Shown piece after piece: positions 1-8,700 of a stretch of DNA of 29,166 bases (its first letter is position 1; each line of letters begins with the position of its first letter). Made by a program: the position numbers and the translations under genes. This DNA is from CAYPTB01 sp964413535 (GTDB taxonomy: Bacteria; Planctomycetota; UBA1135; GCA-002686595), in the NCBI GenBank assembly GCA_964413535.1, contig CAYPTB010000065.1:1-29166 (forward strand), read 5' to 3'. Under the pieces are notes generated by a model. That model worked only from the letters and a program-made list of their open reading frames with translations. It was not told where the DNA came from and ran no database searches.

Positions 1-1
1 C

Positions 2-430
2 ACCGACGAGAAGCCGAGCTACCCCGCTCTCCTGCGCGCGACCTTTGGCGCGAACCGACTCGTTCACACGCGCACCAACAGCCGTCTCGCGCGCGCGACC
101 TGGAACCCGTTGTTCCCGATCAACCACACCGAGGCCATGGCCCGTGACCTGACCGGGCGCCTGCGACGCGAATCGTGGCTCGTGAGCAAGCGCCGACGCT
201 GGCTCGACGTCGCCCTGCACGTGTTCTTGGCCTGGCGCAACTACGTACGGCGCCGCTTCAACCAGGACAGCGCGTCGCCGGCCGAGCTCTTGGGCTTCGC
301 TCGCCGCCGTCTCACTTCCCACGAGCTCCTCTCGTGGCGTCAGGACGGCGGACGTCGGAGCATCCATCCGCTAGCCCGGCGCAGCGAGTCGATCGAGGAG
401 CTCGAGCGCCGCAGCGTGCGCGTCTCTTGA
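2..430 (+). CDS. DDE-type transposase, C-terminal part (gene enters from the left edge)
   Basis: The frame is open from base 2 to a TGA at 428-430, so the gene begins outside the window; about 142 residues are visible. The segment NPLFPINHTEAM, then RRESWLVSKRRRWLDVALHV, FLAWRNYVRRRFN, SPAELLGF and the basic RRLTSHELLSWRQD region resemble, from memory, the C-terminal part of a DDE transposase family that I cannot assign to a named IS group. The Asp/Glu catalytic residues cannot be assigned from this fragment alone. The coding ends before any visible terminal inverted repeat, and I saw no clear IS end in the 104 bases before the next gene. An ATG at 110 is internal, not the true start. It marks a possible mobile element or its remnant at the left edge. 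Confidence 0.5.
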   Translation, partial: TDEKPSYPALLRATFGANRLVHTRTNSRLARATWNPLFPINHTEAMARDLTGRLRRESWLVSKRRRWLDVALHVFLAWRNYVRRRFNQDSASPAELLGFARRRLTSHELLSWRQDGGRRSIHPLARRSESIEELERRSVRVS

Positions 431-499
431 GCTCGCGAGCCATTCGCCGTCTTCAGGAACTCCCATTTTCGTCCACCACAGGGAAGCCAGGCAGTTCTC

Positions 500-527
500 T
501 TGGATTCAGCGCCGGGGGCTCTAGATT
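500..527 (+). promoter_or_regulatory. Putative sigma-70-type promoter of the adenosine deaminase gene
   Basis: A -35-like TTGGAT (500-505) and a -10-like TAGATT (522-527) are 16 bases apart. The expected transcription start, about 7 bases after the -10, falls on or next to the ATG at 535. No Shine-Dalgarno sequence is visible, so the mRNA may be leaderless. The -35 matches only three of six consensus positions, so this is tentative. Confidence 0.3.
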
Positions 528-534
528 CCAGGCC

Positions 535-1668
535 ATGAACGACCTCGCCCGACATCCGAGCCGCGAGCTCGTGGCGCGCGTGCCCAAGGTCCTGCTCCAC
601 GAGCACCTCGACGGCGGGCTTCGCCCGGCGACCGTCCTGGAGCTCGCTCGCGAAGCGGGGTACGACGAGCTCCCGAGCGACGAGCCGCGGGCGCTGGCCG
701 ACTGGTTCTTCGCCGGCGCCGCCCGCGGCAGCCTCCCGCAGTACCTCGAGGGCTTCCGCCACACGATCGCCGTCATGCAGACGGCCGACGCGCTCGACCG
801 CGTGGCCTACGAGTTCGTCGAGGACATGGCGCGCGAGAACGTGGTCTACGCCGAGGTGCGCTTCGCACCGCACCTGCACACGAAGAAGGGCCTCGGGCTC
901 GACGCCGTGATGCTCGCCGTCCTGGGCGGCCTGCAGCGCGGCGCGCGCGACTTCGACGTCGGCACGGGTCTGATCGTGTGTGCGCTGCGCAACGAGTCGC
1001 CCGACTTCTCGAAGCAGCTCGTCGAGCTCGCGTTCGCCTACCGCGAGCAGGGCTGCGTCGGCTTCGACCTGGCGGGCGAGGAGGCCGGGAACCCCGCCAA
1101 GGAGCACCTGGTCGCGTTCCAGCTCGCCAAGCTCAAGAACTTCGCGATCACGATCCACGCCGGCGAGAGCTTCGGCCCCGAGAGCATCTGGCAGGCGCTC
1201 CAGTACTGCGGCGCGCACCGCATCGGACACGGGACGCGGCTCGTGGAGGACCTCGCGATCTACGAGGGCAAGGTGATCAAGGTCGGGTCGCTCGCCCAGT
1301 ACGTCCTCGACCACCGCATCCCGCTCGAGATCTGCCTCTCCTCGAACGTGCACACCGGCGCCGTGCGCTCCCTGGACGAGCACCCCTTCGGGCTCTTCCG
1401 CGACCTCGGCTTCCGCGTCACGCTCAACACGGACAACCGCTTGATGAGCCGCACGTCGATGACCGCCGAGTACATGATCGCCGTCGAACGCTTCGCGTGC
1501 ACGCTCGACGACCTCGAGACGATCGCGATCAACGGCATGAAGTCGGCCTTCGTGCACTACGAGCAGCGCTGCCGCGTCATCTACGACCGCCTGAAGGCGG
1601 GCTACCGCACGCTGCGCCTGGAACACGGCATCGAGCCGGGACGCGCCTACGGGGAAGCGGGCGAGTGA
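535..1668 (+). CDS. add: Adenosine deaminase
   Basis: The 377-residue product should hydrolytically deaminate adenosine (and deoxyadenosine) to inosine in the cytoplasm, a purine salvage step. The family signature is complete: the metal-binding HEHLDG near the N-terminus (His22, His24), HAGE with metal His208, the HRIGHG segment (228-233) and NTDN with metal Asp300, all on an amidohydrolase-type TIM barrel. Length is normal for the family. The ATG at 535 is chosen because it puts the HxH motif about 20 residues in; the frame is open far upstream only because of high GC. The stop codon overlaps the GTG start of the next gene (GTGA), so the two are probably co-translated. Some bacterial members prefer adenine or other aminopurines, and I cannot exclude a shifted substrate; the fold and chemistry are secure. 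Confidence 0.93.
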   Translation: MNDLARHPSRELVARVPKVLLHEHLDGGLRPATVLELAREAGYDELPSDEPRALADWFFAGAARGSLPQYLEGFRHTIAVMQTADALDRVAYEFVEDMARENVVYAEVRFAPHLHTKKGLGLDAVMLAVLGGLQRGARDFDVGTGLIVCALRNESPDFSKQLVELAFAYREQGCVGFDLAGEEAGNPAKEHLVAFQLAKLKNFAITIHAGESFGPESIWQALQYCGAHRIGHGTRLVEDLAIYEGKVIKVGSLAQYVLDHRIPLEICLSSNVHTGAVRSLDEHPFGLFRDLGFRVTLNTDNRLMSRTSMTAEYMIAVERFACTLDDLETIAINGMKSAFVHYEQRCRVIYDRLKAGYRTLRLEHGIEPGRAYGEAGE

Positions 1669-2693
1669 GCCGGCCGGTCGGCCTGCGCGATCCATTGTCC
1701 TTCGCCGGTCGCGTCGAGCTCCACGCGCTCGAGAGCGAGGCGTTGCGCGGGAACGCGCTCGGCGACCCGCACGTGCGCGAGATCCCCGTGTACCTCCCGC
1801 CCGGACACGACGCGCCGGGCGCGCGCTTCCCGGTACTCTTCCTGCTCGCGTCGTTCACGTCGCGCGCTCACGCCCACCTCGAGACCCATCCCTGGAAGTT
1901 GGGCTCCGTCGTGCGCTACGACCAGATGGTCGCCCGCGGCGAGGCCGCGCCGGCCATCGTCGTCCTCCCCGATTGCTTCACGCGCCTCGGCGGCAGCCAG
2001 TACGTGAACTCGAGCGCGGTCGGGAACTACGAGGACTTCGTCGCCGACGAGGTGGTCTCGTTCGTCGAGCGCGCGTTCCCCGGGATGGCGGGCCGGCGCG
2101 GCATCGCCGGGACTTCGTCGGGCGGCTTCGGCGCGCTGCACCTCGCCATGCGTCGCCCCGGACTCTTCGCCGCCTGCGCCTCGGTCAGCGGCGACTGCCA
2201 GTTCGAGTACTGCTTCGGAGCCGAGCTCCTCTCGGCGCTGCGCGGACTCGTCGCGCACGACATGGATCCCGCGCGCTTCCTGGCGGCGTTCGCCGAGAAC
2301 CCCGAGCTCTCCGGCGACGCACACGCGGTGATCAACGTGCTGTGCATGTCCGCCTGCTACTCGCCCAACCCCGCCAGCCCGCTCGGCTTCGACCTGCCCA
2401 TGGATCTCGCGACCGGCGAGCGGCGCGAAGACGTGTGGCGCCGCTGGCTCGCCTTCGACCCCGTTCACGCGTGCGCGGAGCATGGGGACGCCCTGCGCGC
2501 CCTCGACTGGCTCTACCTCGAGTGCGGCCTCGCCGATCCCTTCCACCTGCAGTGGGGCCTGCGCGTGCTCGTGGACCGGCTCCGCGCCCTGGGAATTCCC
2601 TGCGAGCACGTCGAGCATCCCGGGAGCCACTCCGGGCTCGGCGCGCGCGTGCCCGCAGTCCTCGCGCGCATGGCGCGCGACCTCGCGAGCTGA
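1665..2693 (+). CDS. Putative esterase, alpha/beta hydrolase of the esterase D / S-formylglutathione hydrolase type
   Basis: The 342-residue protein has the layout of PF00756-type esterases: an early VYLPPGH strand segment, FPVLFLLASF, VVLPDCFTRLGGSQYVNS, then the nucleophile elbow GTSSGG with Ser151. Candidate Asp and His of the triad are in LECGLADPFHLQWG and EHPGSHSG near the C-terminus. No signal peptide is seen, so it is probably cytoplasmic. The start is a GTG at 1665 overlapping the adenosine deaminase stop by four bases, which indicates translational coupling. The coupling to a nucleoside deaminase is odd because this family normally hydrolyses acyl esters or thioesters; the true substrate is unknown. 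Esterase fold is secure, the named activity is not. Confidence 0.8.
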   Translation: MSRPVGLRDPLSFAGRVELHALESEALRGNALGDPHVREIPVYLPPGHDAPGARFPVLFLLASFTSRAHAHLETHPWKLGSVVRYDQMVARGEAAPAIVVLPDCFTRLGGSQYVNSSAVGNYEDFVADEVVSFVERAFPGMAGRRGIAGTSSGGFGALHLAMRRPGLFAACASVSGDCQFEYCFGAELLSALRGLVAHDMDPARFLAAFAENPELSGDAHAVINVLCMSACYSPNPASPLGFDLPMDLATGERREDVWRRWLAFDPVHACAEHGDALRALDWLYLECGLADPFHLQWGLRVLVDRLRALGIPCEHVEHPGSHSGLGARVPAVLARMARDLAS

Positions 2694-2782
2694 GCCGAGA
2701 TCCCTCCAGCACGAACTCCGCCTGCGCCGTTCCTCGCGCGGCCCGTCGCCCGGCAGAATCGCACCCGAGGAAAACCCTTCCG

Positions 2783-5700
2783 ATGACCGCACCGCGACCG
2801 CAGCCGTACCTCTTCGTCCTCCCCCGCGTCCTGGGCCTCGCGGCACTCCTGGCGACGAGCGCCGCGCCGCTCGCCCCCGTCGCCCCCGCCCGTTCCGCTG
2901 CGCGCCAAGAGCCGTCGCTCGCGATTTCGCCCGAGGCGGGACGCGTGCTCGACCGCGAGGGCACCGCGGCGCGGCGCGCGGCGCTCGCGGAGCGCTGGAG
3001 CGCGGTCGAGGCCGGCACGCGGCTCGAGCTCGGCGACTGGCTCGAGGTCGGGAGCCGCGGCGCGAACGCGCTGCGCGTGCGCCTTTCGAGCGGCGCGGAG
3101 CTCGTGCTCGGACCGGGGACGCTGGTCGAAGTGCGCGCGCGCGACCGCATCGCGCTCACGCGCGGCGAGCTCGAGGTCACGCCTGCCTCCGGCTCGGCGC
3201 TCGACGTCGACGGACCCCGGGGCGCGTCGCTGCGCGTCGCGGAGCGCGCCGTGCTGCGCGCCGCCGACGGCGGGCTCGAGCGGCTCGACCCGGATCCGCG
3301 CTGGCTCGCCGGCTACCGCTCGAATGCGTCCACGGAGGCCCTGGGCTCGTTGCTCGCGAACGTCGACGGCCGCAACGTGCCGCTCACGATCGGCTACCAC
3401 AAGGTGACGGTCGACGTGCGCGACCAGATCGCGCGCACGGTCGTCGAGGAGTCCTTCGAGAACCACACCTCGAGCGTGCTCGAGGGCGTCTTCTACTTCC
3501 CGCTGCCGGCCGACGCGTCGATCTCGGGCTTCGGCATGTGGATCGGAGACGAGCTCGTGCAGGGCGAGATCGTCGAGAAGGAGCGCGCGCGCGAGATCTA
3601 CGAGACGATCCTGCGCGAACGGCGCGATCCGGGATTGCTCGAATGGACCGGCGGCAACGTCTTCAAGGCGCGCATCTTCCCGATCGGCGCCGAGAAACGC
3701 GTGCGCATCGCCTACACGCAGGTGCTGCCGAAGGTCGGTGACACCTACGCCTACCGCTACGCGCTCGAGAGCGAGCTTTTGCGCAAGACGCCGCTGCGGC
3801 GGCTCGAGATCGCCGTGACGATCGCCTCCACGGAGGCGCTCGCGTCCGTCGCGTGCCCCTCGCACGAGGCGCGCGTCAGCGCGACGGAGCACGCGGCGCT
3901 GGTGGAGCTCACGGCGGAGGAGTTCGCGCCGCGCGGCGACTTCGAGCTCTTCGTGACGACCGCTCCGTCGGCGCAGGCCGTGACGCTGGTCCCGCACCTG
4001 CGCGCGGGCGACGGCTACTTCATGCTGCTCGTGGACGGACCCCCGGCGCTCGCGCCGACCGAGCGCTCGAACGAGCCGATCGAGCTGCTCGTGCTCGCGG
4101 ACACGTCCGGCTCGATGTGGGGCACTCCGCGCGCGAACCAGATCGCGTTCGTGGAGACGCTCATCCGGGCCCTATCGCGAGACGACCGCTTCGACCTCGC
4201 CACGGTCGACGTCGAGACGCGCTGGGCGTTCGGGGAAGGCCGCGCGAACGACCTCGAGAACCGCGAGCTCGCGCTCGAGTTCCTCGAGGGGCGCGATCCG
4301 CTGGGCTGGACGGACCTCGCGACCGCGTTCGCGCAGGCTTGCGAGCGAGCCGGTCCACGCACGCACGTCGTGTACGTCGGCGATGGCGTGCCGACGTCGG
4401 GTGCAGCCGATCCGAACGAGCTCGCGACCGAGCTCGCGCGGCTCTACCGCGGCCAGGGGACCTTCCACGCCGTGCAGCCCGGCTCGAGCTCCGAGATGGC
4501 CGTGCTGCGCGCGCTCGCGCGCCTGGGCGGCGGTTCCCTGCGCGCGATCGGCGGCGGCGCGGACGCCGCCCAGACGGCCTTCGCGCTGCTCGCGGAGATC
4601 GCCGCCCCGCCCGTCGTCGACCTGCGCGTCGACTTCGCGGGACTCCCGGTGGCCGCGGTGTACCCCGAGGTGTTGCCGAACCTCCCCGCCGGCGGCCAGC
4701 AGATCGTGCTGGGTCGCTACGACCCGAGCGCGGCCGCGCTCGCGGGTCGCGTGCGCGTGACGGGCACGCACGCGGGCGCGCCGGTCGAGTTCGAGGCCGA
4801 CGTCGTGCTGCCCTCCGCCGCGGAAGGCGAAGCGGGCAATTCGTTCGTGCCGCGCCTGTGGGCGCGCGGGCGGCTCGACCACCTGCTCGAGCAGGGTTCG
4901 TCGAGCGACGTGCGCCAGCGCATCGTGGTGCTGTCGGAGGACTTCCAGATCGCCACGCCCTACACGTCGTTCCTCGTGCTCGAGAGCGACGCCGACCGCG
5001 AACGCTTCGGCGTGAAGAAGCGCTTCCGCATGCGCGACGGCGAGGACTTCTTCGCCGAGGGCCGCGCCGACGCGCGCCACGAGCTCGTGCGCGAGCAGAT
5101 GGAGCTCGCGCAGGGTTGGCGCCGGAACCTGCGCGCGAACGTCCTCCGAGGACTCGACGACATGGGGCGCGACCTCACGAACCTGCTGCGCGCTCCCATT
5201 CCCTACTACCGCCAAGATCTCGGGCTCGCCCTCGGCCGTACGGCCGGCTCGAAGTTCGACGAGCGCGACGGCTTCGAGGCCAAGAACGAGGTCGCGCTAC
5301 GCGATCTCTCCGCGGACGCGGAGGAGCCGCTGGAGCTCGCTGATTCCGAGTTCGAAGCGCCCGACGACGCGTCGGAGCTCCCGCTCGAGGAAGTCGTCGA
5401 GGAAACGCTCGAGAGTCCCGCGCCGTCGGTCACACGAATCGAATCCGACGCCGTGAGTGCGAGCCGCGAGCTCTCTTTCTCCAAGAAAGTCACGCGGCAA
5501 GGGCTTGCCGGCTGGGAGGAGCGCTACGGCGGGCGGGCGTGGCTCCCCGCCGATCCGTTCGAGGCGCTCTTCCCGAGCGTCGCGCCCCCGCGCTCGGCCG
5601 ACCCGGATTGGAGCTGGCCGAGCGAGATCGCGGAGTGCCTGGCGCCCCTCGACCGACGCGCGGCGCTGGCCGACTCGGCTCTCTACTGGCGCATCGCGGT

Positions 5701-8700
5701 CGAGACCACCTGGAGCGACGCGCGCGGGCGCACGGCTGCGACCTCGGGCCGACTCCTCGTCGGACCCGAGCGCTGGGTGAGCGTCGCTCCGCACACGGCG
5801 GGCGACGCCTACGCCGTCGACTGGCTCGACGGCGCTCAGCGCGGCGTGCTGATCGAGGGTTGGCGTCTGGGCCGCGAGCGCAGCGCCGTCGCGGAGGACC
5901 GCCCGTCCTTCGGCGCGCCCTTCGCGTGGCACTTCGGGGACTCGGTGCGGGGCCTCGCCGGCCGCCCGGCGCGCATCGTCGAACGCAACGCGAGCACCGC
6001 GCGGATCGAGTTCGCGACGCCGTGGGACGCGCGCTCGGCGCTCGTGCTCGTGCTCGACCTCGAGCGGAACCTGGTGCTCGAGGTGAATCAGCTCTCCGAC
6101 GGCGAGCCGCAGAGCGGCGTCGTCTTCGAGGACTTCCGCGCAGTCGGCGGACTGTGGTGGCCGGGAACCCAACGCTCCTGGAGCACCGGCAGCGACGCCG
6201 GCTCGCTCGCGCGCGTCGACGTCGAGGTCCTCGCGGCCGAAGCCTTCGCGACGAGCTCCGACCGCGAGCTCGCGCGGCGCGACGACGCGCTACTCCTCCA
6301 CCAGGAGACGCTCGACGGGCCGGTGCCGCACGAACGCGCGCTCGACCCGCGCGCGGTCGCGGCGGCCAAGCAGGCGCTGCGCGAGGGCCGCGCCGGCCTG
6401 GCCGAGCACTGGATCCTCTTGCGCCACTTCGCGCGCACGGCGCGCTTCGAGGCCGCCGCGCCGCACCTCGCGGCGCTCGGCGAGCTCTCCGACGCGCGTG
6501 GGCTCGCTCGCATCCGTCTCGTCTTCCTGCGCCAGGACCGCCGCAACGAGGAGCTGCGCCTCGAGCTCGAGCGGCTGGCGGCCGACCTCGCGGCCGAGCC
6601 GCGCGACGCCGAGCTGGCCCTCGCACGCGACCTCCTGTCCGAAGCGGGCGTCCTGAACCAGGGCGGCGAGCTCTTGCAGTTGCTCGAGGCGCTGCGCCCC
6701 GTCTTCGTGCGCCAGACCGCTCGACCGGACGCGGTCCTCGAGTGGGAGCGCGCCGCGCTGGCGGCGCTCGAACGCTCCAATCGGCCCGAGGAGCACTTCG
6801 GGGCGCTCGAGCGCCTCGCGCGCGCGTGGCCCGCCGCGCTCGACCTGCAGACCTCCTTCGCCCAGGCGCTCGCGCGGCGCGGCGAAGTCGACCTCGCGCT
6901 CGCGCACCTCGCCGCGGTCGAGAGCGAGAGCGGACCGTGGCAACCGCACGAGCGGACCTTGCTCCGCCACGTCGTCTCCGACTGCCTGTGGGGCGCGTAC
7001 CGGCTGGACGAGCTCGCCCAAGAACTCGCCGAGTGGGAGCGGGCGGCGCCGGAGCTGCTCGACACCGCTCTCTTCGGGCGGCGTCTCACGACCCTCGTCT
7101 ACCTGGACCGCGAACGCGAAGCGCGCGAGCTCGAAGAGCGCTGGCTGGCCTATGCGGAACTTGCGGAACTTGCGGAGCTTGCGGAGCTCGCAGAGCGCGC
7201 GGCGCCCGACGCCGCGCGTCTGCAGGCGGCCGTGCAGTTCGCCCTCGGCCAAGGCCAGTGGCTCTACCGCCAGCGCATCGAGGAACCCGACGCGCTGCGC
7301 TTGGCGCGCACCGCACGCGCCCTGCTCGACCTGGACGACGACTGGATCGCGACCTCGATCCTCTCGCACTGGCAGTTCCGCCGGACGGACGCCGCGCGAG
7401 CGCTCGTGCGCGAGCTCTTCGGCGAGCTCGAAGCCGGCGTCCTGGAGCTCCCGGCGCGGCGGCTCGCGAAGTGGATCGGCCTCGTGCACGGCGCGCCGTG
7501 GGGCGAGGAGCCCGAGACCGCGGCCGACGCGGCGGCTTGGAACGCACTCTTCGAGCGCGTGTTCGCGCGTTGGAGCGCGGCGCGCGATCCGCTCGAGCGC
7601 GATTCCCTGGCGGGCATCCTGCGCGACCACGCGGAGCCCGAGCTGCGCACGCGCTTCCTGCGCCGGGTCCTCGAGCAAGCGGAGGGCGATCTGCCGCGCG
7701 CCGCGGCCGCGACCGAGCTCTTCCACGCGCTCCTCGGCTCGCCCTGGTCGCCCGAGACCGAGGCGGAGCTCGCGCGACTGCTCCACGCCGCGCGCAGCGC
7801 GGCGGACGCGCGGCCCGAGGCGCTCTCCGCGAACACGGACGCGCGCATCCTGATGCTCCACGACCTCGTGGACTGGATCCTGCGCGCGCGCGCGGACGCG
7901 CTCGTCACGGCGCTCCCCGATTACGGGATGCTCTCGCGGCGCGAGCTCCAGACGGCGCGCGCCGACGCCCTGCGCACGGCGCGGGCGGGAGCGCTCGCGT
8001 TCGTCACGGCCCTCGCGGACGGCCTCGAGCGCGCGTTGGAGCCGCGCGCGTTATGGGACTGGGCGTCGATCGAGCAAGTCTTCCTGCGCGTCGTGAACGG
8101 CGCGGAGCTCGACCTCGCCTGGCGCGACGCGCTCGCGCTCCTCGGGCGCGAGACGGCGCTCTTCGCCTCGGCGCCGGACGAGCCCGCGCTGCGCGACCGG
8201 ATCCTCGCCGAGCGCGCGATCCGCACGGCTCTGCGACTCCTGCTCACGACCTCCGAGGACGAGCTCGCGGCGCGCACGGCGGCGCTGCGCGCGGAGCTCG
8301 AGCGGCTGGTTGAGCTCGAGACGGACTTCCCCGACGGGCGTCGCTCGACGCGCGACCTCTTGATCGCGCTCGATCGCGTGGCCGAGCTCGAGCGCTCGCT
8401 CGCCGAGTGGTTCGCGGACGGGAGCGACTTCGAGACGATGTCCTTCGGCCGCGACCTGGCGCACGTCCTCGCCGAGCGCGGCGAGCTCGCGGAAGCCGCG
8501 CGTATCCTCGAGGCGATCGGCGCGGCGGACGACCTCGCGCCCGCGGACCTGACGGCCCTCGCGGCGTGGTACACGGCTCTCGATCGCCCCGGGTCGGCGC
8601 GCGACGCGAAGTCGCGTTCCTTCGAAGCCATGTCGGAGGACGAGCTCGCGGGAGAGCTCTATCGCGTCTCGGCGCAGTACCAGCGCAGCGGCGAGGGCGT

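Noticed and set aside
340..1695. Long open frame antisense to the adenosine deaminase gene
   Set aside because: It is a shadow caused by high GC; the sense strand has the full catalytic motif set.
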